Assembly: GCF_963665245.1 (NCBI RefSeq)
Contig: NZ_OY762267.1
Location: forward strand, 1 to 64,000
Origin: an uncultured Paludibaculum sp.
Lineage (GTDB): Bacteria > Acidobacteriota > Terriglobia > Bryobacterales > Bryobacteraceae
Direction of reading: 5' to 3'
DNA: 64,000 bases
A program made the position numbers and the translations under genes. Of this stretch, positions 41,001-48,266 are shown piece by piece. A model generated the notes under the pieces. It made no database searches and was not told the DNA's origin. It saw only the letters and a list, made by a program, of their open reading frames with translations. The stretch's first letter is position 1. The number at the start of each line of letters is the position of its first letter.

Positions 41001-41515
41001 ACGGCCTGCGCGGCGTGCTCGCCAACGGCTGGTCGCTGTCTGGCATCATCATCGTGCAGAGCGGGCTCCCCATGACCTTGACCGACCCCAGCGGCGGAGC
41101 CGTCTACGGACGCGCCGGCACGTCCACCGTAACCCTCTGCCCTGGAGCCACCTATGCCCAACTCGTCACCGACGGCGGCATCACCCAGCGGCTGGGCCAT
41201 TGGATCAACTCCAGCGCTATCTGTCCGGCGGCAGTGGTCGGCGATGATGGCGCGACCGGCTACGGCACCACGGGCCAGAGCATCATGAACGGCCCCAGCC
41301 AGGTCAATACGGACTTTTCGTTAGGAAAGCGCACCCGGGTGGGCGGCCTGCGGGAAGATGGCGAACTGGCCTTCCGGGTGGAGTTCTACAACGCGATGAA
41401 TCACCCGCAATTTTCCAATCCCGGTACGACCCTGGGCACGGCGAGTTTTGGAGTAATCACGCAAACCTCGGTGGCCCCCAGGCTCATCCAATTCGGTCTG
41501 AAGTATCTTTTCTAG
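38030..41515 (+). CDS. TonB-dependent receptor, Oar-like
   Basis: This is a 1161-residue outer-membrane receptor. The GTG start gives a signal peptide (MFHPRWHLAALFLTGTLLCA). A carboxypeptidase-regulatory Ig-like domain follows (GALEGTVLDAAGAPVPNASV, FRFSLLEPATYQLTFSTAGF), then the plug (VPLNTRNFTQILSMSSG, NINGNTTSGSYTIDGA) and the barrel, with GFAWQPLGSSGRLVLGGGYG late in the chain and RLIQFGLKYLF at the end. It is divergent from the aminotransferase-Gfo pair, with operator-like sites in between, and is the second receptor of this region. It may bring in the same glycan as the receptor at 24.3 kb, or a companion. Confidence 0.88.
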   Translation: MFHPRWHLAALFLTGTLLCAQSGSTGALEGTVLDAAGAPVPNASVTLHNPATDQAHTATTDDKGAFRFSLLEPATYQLTFSTAGFKTAHMPEVAISVSEIPVLEATLEAGNPSDSTDCHCKVTATAPSTGTLIDRKTITAVPLNTRNFTQILSMSSGSAADVNNAGTLGRGTSSVNINGNTTSGSYTIDGAYSPSTVPNPDTISEFKIQTSQYDAGFGAMVPNTNLVTRRGENEYHGNLWEFLRNDIFNANAFFRNSTGQPKPNLKQNQFGATLGGPILHNKWFFFGSYQGTRQINGLDPTSVANLILPALGNDRSAATIASQFCPGNHTNSAAYSTFAGGKQLDCNNQNTATTAAINPVALRLLQAKAADGTYLIPIPQTIISSGANTGLGFSAYSMPSKYNENHFLGNTDYVLSPKHTFSGRLFAATVDQLRSFGSPGGYPGAPVVPGWGANQILKATDVATSGRLTSNLTANVVNEATMAFTRNNTDAVGGGFPQASDFGMTAVDALFPHPPEITVLGGLGTFRLFGTNPNDNHFQTVTYSLADNLSWVRGRQRIRMGGSYLNQYNGRADTGGARGKITFQNFTDFLLGLSAADNLSPAGRSNIQTVQASEGVGANGEVEYRYRRHYASGYVQDDIKFGPRFTLNAGLRWEFIGPSYDTAGTVGNISMAALRTMPVPPLSGTLVGNTVAANYDANLTNPYTGQPFGAPPQGVTIRANSSFYDNGTPRDRFAPRLGFAWQPLGSSGRLVLGGGYGWFYQTPTFSGNAGSAPLFTAPPFAQSFTNTDASNSQSTFQQPFPQATLGYVLRTPTSQLSDRVAGPEYKLPRLQQWNTSLKLKLNQAMSLDLAYVGSQAGDVLFAHGLNQPVLATAAHPVNCGYDGDPSHCITTNTSRNAKQRVPILGETPTALLSSEFGAKSWYHSMQATVRGRTAHGLNFQAAYTLSKALSNTTVFNDQSGLEQSKARTSFDRTHRLIGNFEYTLPSPAQAHGLRGVLANGWSLSGIIIVQSGLPMTLTDPSGGAVYGRAGTSTVTLCPGATYAQLVTDGGITQRLGHWINSSAICPAAVVGDDGATGYGTTGQSIMNGPSQVNTDFSLGKRTRVGGLREDGELAFRVEFYNAMNHPQFSNPGTTLGTASFGVITQTSVAPRLIQFGLKYLF

Positions 41516-41550
41516 CCGAACCGGGAAACGGTGCCAGGAACGCCCCGCCC

Positions 41551-41877
41551 CTACGTCGCAGGCTCAAGAATCGCGGACATTGACCCCTGCGACGACTCCA
41601 TCCGCCAATCCGCGCCGTACCCGTGAATCTGGTCGCGGGCAAACTCAGCCGCCTGCAGGTCGCAGGTCATCACGATGGTCCTTCCCGACGAATCCACCTC
41701 GACGGCGTGTTGATAGGACTCATCAACCGTCTTGAAGAACAGCCGGCAAAGCATCTCGATGACGTAGTCGTAGGTGTGGTAGTCATCGTCCAGTAGGACG
41801 ACGTTCCACAGAGGGACCAAATCCTGTTTTTCTTTTTCGCTCGACTCCGTCCCCGGAGTGGGCGCCGCGAAAGCCAT
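41551..41877 (-). CDS. clpS: ClpS, ATP-dependent Clp protease adaptor
   Basis: ClpS delivers N-degron substrates to ClpA(P/C). The 108-residue protein has an acidic, disordered N-terminus and then the conserved core LWNVVLLDDDYHTYDYVIEM, LCRLFFKTVDESYQHAVEVD and SSGRTIVMTCDLQAAEFARD. The substrate-pocket DD pair and the following His are present in LLDDDYHTY. It is monocistronic here; the neighbours are the TonB receptor and tmRNA, both on the plus strand. Its closeness to tmRNA places two protein quality-control functions side by side. Confidence 0.93.
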   Translation of the reverse strand: MAFAAPTPGTESSEKEKQDLVPLWNVVLLDDDYHTYDYVIEMLCRLFFKTVDESYQHAVEVDSSGRTIVMTCDLQAAEFARDQIHGYGADWRMESSQGSMSAILEPAT

Positions 41878-42034
41878 GTCGACTAACTAGTCTCGCACGC
41901 CTGGGTCATTCTCGCGAGCGTCCGGCGCACTCTCACGCTGTTCAGCCGCTCACCAGCAGCGAGCGGACCCGTTCGACGGTGGCATGGACGCCGCCGCTTG
42001 ACCCCGATGGTATCCTGGAGTCGTAGTGAAAGGA

Positions 42035-42384
42035 GGGGGCGTAACGGCTTCGACGGGATGATTTCGTTGTGATGAGGCGTGCCGGGTTCCGAGCTCCCGT
42101 AAAACGATCGGAAAACCAAAATTGCCAATCAGCAATTTGCATACGCTGCCTAAGATTTAGGTAGCCGCTCGCCGCAATGAGCCTGCGCGTTGCGGGCCGA
42201 GCGTCATTTTGCAGGATAGGCTGTAAGCCGCCACCTGAGGCTGTAAGTCGAGATCAATCAGGCTGGGCCGTGTCTCTTCTTGCCGGTTCTGAGAGTACGG
42301 TCGAGAAACTGAATCGGAAACGCACGTAGTTCTTGTCATCGCGGGCCATTTCGGACGCGGGTTCAACTCCCGCCGCCTCCACCA
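42035..42384 (+). ncRNA. ssrA: tmRNA (ssrA), predicted tag ANQQFAYAA
   Basis: tmRNA rescues stalled ribosomes and tags the product for proteolysis. The 5' end GGGGGCGTAACGGCTTCGAC is the tmRNA hallmark. Its first seven bases pair, with one G-U, with CGCCTCC before ACCA at 42381-42384. The 3' T-arm GCGGGTTCAACTCCCGC is intact. The tag frame starts at GCC 42124 and ends at TAA 42151-42153, giving ANQQFAYAA. A possible -35 (TTGACC, 41998-42003) lies upstream but the -10 is poor. The minus-strand frame across this region is a shadow. Confidence 0.95.
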
Positions 42385-42407
42385 ACCTTCGCCAAAGGGC
42401 GAAGGTT
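42384..42407 (+). terminator. Hairpin directly after tmRNA
   Basis: A perfect 10-bp stem (AACCTTCGCC with GGCGAAGGTT) with a 4-nt loop starts at the last base of tmRNA. There is no long T tract, so it is a non-canonical terminator or a processing structure. The loop-side segment AAAGGGCGAAGG recurs once about 28 bp downstream. Confidence 0.5.
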
Positions 42408-42513
42408 GCCCGCCATAGCCCAAAGGGCGAAGGCGGGCCACAAACTCAAGCCGCTCACCCCTCGCGCTGAACCGGCCCAGCACCTCGCCGTAGTGTCATC
42501 CAAGGAACCATTC

Positions 42514-42759
42514 ATGCACTACGTCTATCTCCTCCAAAGCCAATCCGACGCCACCCATCGCTACACCGGCCTAACCGCCGACCTAAAGGCGCGTCTAGCC
42601 AGGCACAACGAAGGCGGAGTCCCCAGCACCGCAGCCCACCGCCCCTGGTCCCTGCAAACCTACATCGCCTTCCAAACACGAGCGCAAGCGGGAGTCTTCG
42701 AACGCTACCTGAAGTCCGGCTCCGGCCGAGCCTTCGCCAACCGGCACCTCTGGAGCTAG
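42514..42759 (+). CDS. GIY-YIG superfamily nuclease-like protein
   Basis: This 81-residue protein starts MHYVYLLQSQSDATHRYTGL (ATG 42514, AAGGA 8 nt upstream). The YVYLL and YTGL segments correspond to the GIY and YIG strands. LKARLARHNEGGVPSTAAHR has the conserved Arg, and GVFERYLKSGSGRAFANRHL has the conserved Glu. It is the single-domain UPF0213/YhbQ-like type, of unclear cellular role, perhaps DNA repair or recombination. It lies downstream of tmRNA. Confidence 0.85.
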   Translation: MHYVYLLQSQSDATHRYTGLTADLKARLARHNEGGVPSTAAHRPWSLQTYIAFQTRAQAGVFERYLKSGSGRAFANRHLWS

Positions 42760-42861
42760 CCCGCGGCTACCTGACTGCGCTGTCGCGCAGTTCTCCGCAA
42801 CATGTGGTCCCTGATTGTCACTGGATGAGAACTACGTGACAGCGCGGAATATCCAACCGCC

Positions 42862-44052
42862 CTACCCTAAATGCGCGTTGACTTCCGCCAGCAGCACCGC
42901 CGCATGCACCGGCTTATTCAAAAAAGCCGCCATGCCCTTCTGCCGGCACTGTGCCCGCACCTGGTCGGACACCTCGGCCGTCAGCGCCAGAATAGGCACG
43001 TCCTGGTAGTTCGGGATGGTACGAATGTGATCGGTCGTCTCCAGTCCATCCATGCCGGGCATCTGCAAGTCCATCAGGATGAGCTGGTATTGCTGAGCCT
43101 TGGCAGCCGCAATGGCGGCTGGTCCGTCACTCGCACAGTCAAACTCGAAGCCGCCTTTGTTGAGGATGGCGCTGAGCACTTGCTGGGAAATACGATTGTC
43201 TTCCACTACCAGCAGCCGGCAGGCGCTCACCTTGGCCTGACTGCCCCGAACACTGGCGGTCACCAGCACGGGCTTCGGCAGCTGTAGGGGAATCTCGGCG
43301 ATCAACAGACTACCGCCCGCCCCGCTCTCCAGCACCATGTCTCCGCCCAGCAACTGGACGACGCGGCGCGTCAGCGCCAGGCCAAGACCGACCCCGTTGA
43401 AGCGGCGCATGGCTCCATCTTCCACATGGTCGAACGTCTCAAAGATCTCGCGTACGTTCTCGGGTGTCACCGAGTTGTTCGTGCAACGCGCGGACAGATG
43501 AAGGGTGAACTGGCGGCCGACCACGCCTTCCGACTTCGCTTGGAGAACAATCTCGCCGCTGTCAGAAGTCTGGATGGCGTGCTGCGTGAGCAGCGTCAGC
43601 ACCTGGCGGACCCGGTACGCGTCTCCGATCGCGGTGCGCGGCAGACTCTCATCCGCTTGGTAACGCAGCGCCAGCCCCTTAGCTCGAGCCCTCGGCATGT
43701 GTTCAGCCGCCGCGTTGTTCAACGTGTCCTCAAGGTGAAACTCCGCTTCGTCGAGTTGCACGCAACCCGAGGCCAGCGAGGTGTACTCCAGTGTGTCGTT
43801 CAGCAGGTCGAACAGGCCGTCGGCGCATTGGCGGGCCGCGGTGACATAGTCGCGCTGCTCGTCGTCCAATTGCGTTTCCAGCAGCAGATCCGCCATGCCC
43901 AGGATGCCGCTGAGCGGCGTCCGGATCTCATGGTTCAGGCTCGCCAGAAACTGCAACTTGGGGGTGGAACTGCCTTCCGCCGCGCGAATGGCCGCGGCCG
44001 CAGTGGACGTCTGCGTCGAAAGCGTCGATAGTCTGAGCCGATTCGGACCCAT
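42862..44052 (-). CDS. Hybrid histidine kinase-like protein with degenerate ATP-binding domain and a receiver
   Basis: This 396-residue protein has no membrane segment. HisKA has the phospho-acceptor in [20 protein letters not shown]. In the HATPase part the N box reads [17 protein letters not shown], where the usual Asn is not present at its place, and the DxGxG box is missing ([20 protein letters not shown]). Only the late Gly-rich box [14 protein letters not shown] is clear. The receiver is normal: [18 protein letters not shown] and [13 protein letters not shown], with Lys in FLNKPVH. It may be a phosphorelay or scaffold protein rather than an active kinase. The short N-terminus lacks a sensor domain. 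Confidence 0.8.
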   Translation of the reverse strand: MGPNRLRLSTLSTQTSTAAAAIRAAEGSSTPKLQFLASLNHEIRTPLSGILGMADLLLETQLDDEQRDYVTAARQCADGLFDLLNDTLEYTSLASGCVQLDEAEFHLEDTLNNAAAEHMPRARAKGLALRYQADESLPRTAIGDAYRVRQVLTLLTQHAIQTSDSGEIVLQAKSEGVVGRQFTLHLSARCTNNSVTPENVREIFETFDHVEDGAMRRFNGVGLGLALTRRVVQLLGGDMVLESGAGGSLLIAEIPLQLPKPVLVTASVRGSQAKVSACRLLVVEDNRISQQVLSAILNKGGFEFDCASDGPAAIAAAKAQQYQLILMDLQMPGMDGLETTDHIRTIPNYQDVPILALTAEVSDQVRAQCRQKGMAAFLNKPVHAAVLLAEVNAHLG

Positions 44053-44181
44053 TGGTACCTGAATGAGTCATCGGCGTTGGCGGCTTGGAAGTTTAGGAAA
44101 AAGTCAGACTTCAAGTCCTATCCCGTTCACGATCCGAAGGAAAACCGATACTGCAAAGGAGGTTTCCAGTGCGGCTCAAGA

Positions 44182-44206
44182 GCCGGCGGCGGGCCCCGTC
44201 GCCGGC
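44182..44206 (-). terminator. GC hairpin downstream of the AIM24-like gene
   Basis: A 7-bp perfect stem GCCGGCG/CGCCGGC with an 11-nt loop lies 20 nt past the AIM24-like stop on the minus strand. It has no T tract. Confidence 0.3.
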
Positions 44207-44225
44207 GTCTCCTGGCAGTAGTGTT

Positions 44226-45092
44226 TTAGTCGTCGCTATTGAACAATCCAGTCAACGATTCCAATGGGTTGCGTTCGTCACCACCGGAGCGGCCCGGAGC
44301 CAGTTCCCGCCGCATCTTCTCCAGCGTCATGCTCTGGATGATGACACGCCCAGGCCCTGTCAAAGTGGCCAGGAATAGACCTTCTCCACCGAAGATCGCG
44401 GTCTTGATCCCGCCGGCAAACTGGATGTCATAGTCGACACCCTCGTCAAAGGCCACAATGCAGCCGGTGTCGATCTGGAGCATCTCCCCAGGGCCCAGGT
44501 TGAACTCGATGAAATCCCCACCGGCGTGGATGAACGCCACCCCGGGACCAGTGACCTTCTCCAGAATGAAGCCCTCGCCGCCGAAGAATCCGGAACCCAG
44601 TTTCTTGACGAGGGCGATGTCGACCGACACCGACCTCTGCGCGCAGATGAAACTGTCGCGCTGCACCATCACCGCTTGCCCCGCCTTGAGGTCAAATGAT
44701 TGAATACGCCCGGGGTAAGAACCGGCAAAGCCCACTTCCCCGCCCGCTCCGCCGGCCCGGAAATGCGTCCAGAACAGCGACTCGCCCATCAGCTTGCGCT
44801 TCACCGCGCCCCAGATCTTCTGGCCCAGGCTCTCGCCCGTCATCCGCGATTCCCATTGCACGCTGGTGGTCTTGTAGAGCATCTTGCCGGCTTCGGCAAA
44901 GACCTCCTGACCCGGCTTCAGCTTCAGCCTGGCCACCTGCAGATTATCGCCCTGGATCGTGTAGTCCAGCGGCTCGTCGACAACCGGCGTGAATTGAGCA
45001 CTTTGCGCGCCGCCTGGCATAATCGCGCCGCAACGCGCGCAGAACCTGCTGGCGTCGGGCGCCTCGGCTCCGCAACTGGTGCAAAAGGGCAT
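44226..45092 (-). CDS. AIM24 family protein with N-terminal zinc ribbon
   Basis: This 288-residue protein begins MPFCTSCGAEAPDASRFCAR followed by CGAI: two CxxC knuckles of a zinc ribbon. The AIM24/TIGR00266 beta-helix-like domain follows (LQVARLKLKPGQEVFAEAGK, AGSYPGRIQSFDLKAGQAVM, GFFGGEGFILEKVTGPGVAF, IHAGGDFIEFNLGPGEMLQI and FGGEGLFLATLTGPGRVIIQ). The bacterial role is unknown; the mitochondrial relative affects inner-membrane organisation. The gene stands alone on the minus strand, divergent from the secreted HExxH protein. Confidence 0.85.
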   Translation of the reverse strand: MPFCTSCGAEAPDASRFCARCGAIMPGGAQSAQFTPVVDEPLDYTIQGDNLQVARLKLKPGQEVFAEAGKMLYKTTSVQWESRMTGESLGQKIWGAVKRKLMGESLFWTHFRAGGAGGEVGFAGSYPGRIQSFDLKAGQAVMVQRDSFICAQRSVSVDIALVKKLGSGFFGGEGFILEKVTGPGVAFIHAGGDFIEFNLGPGEMLQIDTGCIVAFDEGVDYDIQFAGGIKTAIFGGEGLFLATLTGPGRVIIQSMTLEKMRRELAPGRSGGDERNPLESLTGLFNSDD

Positions 45093-45234
45093 GGAAACTC
45101 TTCCTCCGTCTCAGGGTTACCTGACTTAGGGAGCCTTGCGACTCCTTCGCTGGCGCTCACCGCCTCTGGGGTGACATTCTACTACTGAGAGCAGTACCCC
45201 GCATGGGGAGCGACATCGATAAAAGGAACGCAGA

Positions 45235-47481
45235 ATGTACCGTATTTGTTCAGTCTTGTGTTGCTGGCTCCTGCTGGCGCTGCCCATGGGCGCCGTAACC
45301 ATCCCCGTGACGTGCGGTACGCAGCGTGGCAACTGGCTGGAAAAGCAGAACTTACACCGCACCAGCACACGCCGGCTGAAGACCCAGGCAGCACGCCAGG
45401 CAACCACCTTCCAACAGGACTACGGCAACATCGCCGTGATGGATGATTCCGATGGTGTCGTCGCCAGTCCCAATCCGTTCGATCTCCAGGGGAAAACACT
45501 AGAATTCCTTCCACTCATCGGAACATCGTCCCCCTACGGGTTCACGGTCCGCGCGGCGGAGTACGACACGACGGCCGCCACGGACGGGCAGATTCTTGAC
45601 GGTTTAGCAGACGATGATGCCCGGGCGGTCGACCTGCCATTCACCGTGCCGTTCTATGGCACGTCGCGCAACCGCATTTTTGTGCATTCCGACGGCAATG
45701 TGACGGTGGAACAGCCGGACTTCACCAGCGCCTCACGCAGCCTGGGCCGACTGTCCTCGGGACCACCCCGAATGGCGGCTCTGTTCGACGACCTCGACCC
45801 CACCCAGTCGAACTGTGACATTCGAGTGTGGACCGGCAGCGATCGTGTGGTGATCACCTGGCGGAACGTACCCGAGTTCAGCGACTTCGGCGTCGGCCCG
45901 CGTCAGACCTTCCAAATGACGCTTTGGACCGACGGCCGCATTGCCTTTACCTATCAGCAGGTTTCCGCCAATCAAGTGGTGACCGGAATCTCGCCCGGCT
46001 ATCTCGCCGGAGAGACAGAAGTGGTGTCTTTTCTCAACGATACCAGCACCTTCTACGGAGCCACGGTGGCCGAACGCTTCGGCACCGCGGCCGAAGTGGA
46101 CATCGTGCGGGTGGCCCAGCGGTTCTACGAAACCCACGAAGACGCCTACGATTACCTGGCGATCTTCAATACCTCCGGCATCGCAGCCGCCTCGGGCGCT
46201 CTGGCGTACGAGACCACGGTGCGTAGCCTGCGGCAGGGGATCGGCGACACACCGGTGTGGTCGGGCGACAGCTACGGCTCTAAGTATCGCCTGCAAGCTG
46301 TTCTAAACATGGGACCTCTGCGACAGTATCCGACGGACCCCTATGCCCGCGTGGGCAACCGCGGCGCCATCACCGGCGACACCACCATGACCCTGATCGG
46401 TCATGAGTCGGGCCACCTGTTCCTGGCCCTGGCCAGCATCCGGGACCCGCTGAATCCACTGGCCCGTCCTATGTTGGGCACTCAGAACGCCCACTGGAGC
46501 TTCAACTTCAACTCCGAGGCGTCGCTGCTGGAAGGCAACCGCATCCTGGACAACGGCCCGGGGGCTACAAACCGTTTTCTCACCGTGGCCACGGTAGAGG
46601 GCTATTCTCCTTTGGATCAATACCTTATGGGATTTCGCCCACCGTCGGAGGTTCCGTCGACGTTCCTGGTGAAAGGAAGCCAATACGCCAACGCGTCGTT
46701 CCCGCAGGTGGGTATCTCCATTCGGGGCGAACGGCAGGACATCAGCGTGGACGACATCATTGCCGCCGAGGGCCAGCGGGTGCCCGACTACACCGTCGCC
46801 CAGCGCAAGTTCCGGACGGCGTTCATCATGGTGATTCCGGCGGGTTCGACGGCCTCGGCCGAGGATCTCGCCAAATTGGAGACCTTCCGGGCCGAGTTTG
46901 AGCGGTACTACCCGGTGGCCGCCACCCAGAACGCGTCTCTGGACGCCAGGCTGTTGAAAATGCTGCGGCTTTCCGTTTGGCCGGCGGCAGGCTTGGTGCA
47001 GGGCCAGGACGGCACGGCGACCGTCTCGATTGCAACCCCGGCCACTGAGAACCTGACGGTGACTCTCACACGATCGGCCGACGTGGTCGAGGCACCGGAT
47101 ACAGTGGTGATTCCACAGGGCGCGACGTCAGTGGAGTTCCCCATCCGCGGCGTGGCCGCGGGCGTGGCGGACCTGGGCGCCAAGGCCGGCAATAGCCTGT
47201 ACGAGTCGGCCGCAGCTCGCGTGGCCGTGCAGTCGTCGCCCGCCGACGTGCGGCTCGTTAAGTATTATCAGGAAGATACGCTGCTGGTCTTGAAGGTGAC
47301 GGACCGCAATGAACTGCCCTACGTCGGCGTGAAAGTGACTGTCGATGGCCTGGACCAGGACCTGCGGAGCGACCGCGACGGCTGGATCTGGCTTACCTGG
47401 GATCCGGCGAAGGAACTGGTGGCGCAGGTGGTCGGGGCTCCGTCGACACGCTTAGTGGTTGCGGGCGCGACAACGCCATAA
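45235..47481 (+). CDS. Secreted protein with nidogen-like region and HExxH metallopeptidase-like motif
   Basis: This 748-residue protein has a signal peptide (MYRICSVLCCWLLLALPMGA). Residues about 75-275 have a nidogen/NIDO-like beta pattern (VPFYGTSRNRIFVHSDGNVT, AALFDDLDPTQSNCDIRVW, RQTFQMTLWTDGRIAFTYQQ). A second domain contains TTMTLIGHESGHLFLALASI, an HExxH zinc-peptidase motif, with NSEASLLEGN downstream offering an acidic third ligand and VEGYSPLDQYLMGF after it. The C-terminal 200 residues look like two Ig-like beta domains (SVWPAAGLVQGQDGTATVSI). It is probably an extracellular metalloprotease of unknown substrate. Its 3' end overlaps the Cas6-like gene by 89 nt on opposite strands. 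Confidence 0.65.
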   Translation: MYRICSVLCCWLLLALPMGAVTIPVTCGTQRGNWLEKQNLHRTSTRRLKTQAARQATTFQQDYGNIAVMDDSDGVVASPNPFDLQGKTLEFLPLIGTSSPYGFTVRAAEYDTTAATDGQILDGLADDDARAVDLPFTVPFYGTSRNRIFVHSDGNVTVEQPDFTSASRSLGRLSSGPPRMAALFDDLDPTQSNCDIRVWTGSDRVVITWRNVPEFSDFGVGPRQTFQMTLWTDGRIAFTYQQVSANQVVTGISPGYLAGETEVVSFLNDTSTFYGATVAERFGTAAEVDIVRVAQRFYETHEDAYDYLAIFNTSGIAAASGALAYETTVRSLRQGIGDTPVWSGDSYGSKYRLQAVLNMGPLRQYPTDPYARVGNRGAITGDTTMTLIGHESGHLFLALASIRDPLNPLARPMLGTQNAHWSFNFNSEASLLEGNRILDNGPGATNRFLTVATVEGYSPLDQYLMGFRPPSEVPSTFLVKGSQYANASFPQVGISIRGERQDISVDDIIAAEGQRVPDYTVAQRKFRTAFIMVIPAGSTASAEDLAKLETFRAEFERYYPVAATQNASLDARLLKMLRLSVWPAAGLVQGQDGTATVSIATPATENLTVTLTRSADVVEAPDTVVIPQGATSVEFPIRGVAAGVADLGAKAGNSLYESAAARVAVQSSPADVRLVKYYQEDTLLVLKVTDRNELPYVGVKVTVDGLDQDLRSDRDGWIWLTWDPAKELVAQVVGAPSTRLVVAGATTP

Positions 47482-48259
47482 GGCCTTTGCCCCAAACCGT
47501 TTGGCGGCCGACGCCGGTCCACGTGGCCGCCTCCAGCCACGGCTGGAAGGGACCCAGTTCGCCCTCATACTCGGCATAGCCTGTAAACCCGCCCAACGGA
47601 TGGGTTTGGCCGGAACGGCCGCTGCGCCTTTCGGCGGCCTGCCAATCGATTTGCCCGCCCACACAGCGTACGGCGGCGGCCTGGGCTGCGAGCGCGCGGA
47701 AGTCGAACTCCAGCGGACCCGCCCCGTAGAATGAGCGTAAGGCGGAGATGCGCTCACAGGCTCGAGCCAGGAGGATGGCAAAGGGTGGAGGCTCGCCTCC
47801 GGCGTGCGGTTTCAGCTCCGTTGGAGTCAAAAACGACACTTGTTGTTTAGCGGCGAATGAGCCGGAATCGCAAAACGACACTTGTTGGTTAGCGGCCCAG
47901 TCGAGCTCCAGGCGGTGCGGAACCACGGTCCAGCCGATCAATTCGGCCCAATCCAGCCGGTCGAACGCGGTTTGGAACGGCGCGGCATCCGCACTAAAGA
48001 CATGGAGATTCAGGTGAACGTCAGCCCCCGCAGGCAACTCCGCGCCGTCGAGGTGGTGGCAGCGCAGGACGAAGGGCCGGGGCCTATCACGTAGGCCACT
48101 GGGCCCGGAAGGGGCAGAGGGGCGGAACAGTTCTTCGGGGAGTTGAAAGCCAAGCGCGCCGCGAAAGCGATTGGAGGCAGGTATGGGCAAGTGGAGCGGA
48201 CAGCGAGCCCGCAAATGAATGCGGCAGGCGAGGACATGAAGATCCAAGCCTGCCGCCAT
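47393..48259 (-). CDS. cas6: Cas6-like CRISPR RNA endoribonuclease family protein, solitary
   Basis: Cas6 cuts CRISPR precursor RNA within repeats. The 288-residue protein has the C-terminal RAMP pattern of the Cas6 C-domain: QQVSFLTPTELKPH, FAILLARACERISALRSFYG, RSGRSGQTHPLGGFTGYAEY, and finally EATWTG-type TGVGRQTVWGKG, the Gly-rich RNA-contact loop. The N-terminal half is less conserved. No other cas gene and no CRISPR array is in this window. It follows the NHL-protein gene by 7 nt on the same strand. An internal 42-bp duplication adds a second QQVSF segment. The family assignment is likely; function without partners is uncertain. Confidence 0.68.
   Translation of the reverse strand: MAAGLDLHVLACRIHLRARCPLHLPIPASNRFRGALGFQLPEELFRPSAPSGPSGLRDRPRPFVLRCHHLDGAELPAGADVHLNLHVFSADAAPFQTAFDRLDWAELIGWTVVPHRLELDWAANQQVSFCDSGSFAAKQQVSFLTPTELKPHAGGEPPPFAILLARACERISALRSFYGAGPLEFDFRALAAQAAAVRCVGGQIDWQAAERRSGRSGQTHPLGGFTGYAEYEGELGPFQPWLEAATWTGVGRQTVWGKGLMALSRPQPLSVSTEPRPPAPPVPSPDPR
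47830..47896. repeat. Two 25-bp direct repeats, 42-bp period, inside the Cas6-like gene
   Basis: AAAACGACACTTGTTGTTTA plus GCGGC at 47830-47854 recurs at 47872-47896 with one mismatch. The period of 42 bp keeps the reading frame and encodes AAKQQVSF and AANQQVSF on the minus strand. The Cas6 family pattern needs only one such segment, so the other is probably a duplication or an inserted short repeat. Confidence 0.85.
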
Positions 48260-48266
48260 ACTGCAG

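Noticed and set aside
41998..42026. TTGACC with 17-bp spacing as the tmRNA promoter
   Set aside because: The -10 position (TCGTAG) is too weak for a separate call.
42157..42483. Minus-strand open frame near the tmRNA
   Set aside because: The tmRNA structure and conserved ends explain the sequence. The frame has no domain.
47830..47896. Two repeats with a short gap beside a Cas6-like gene, as a minimal CRISPR array
   Set aside because: Only two copies, a 17-bp gap, an in-frame coding period and a position inside the gene itself. This is not an array.
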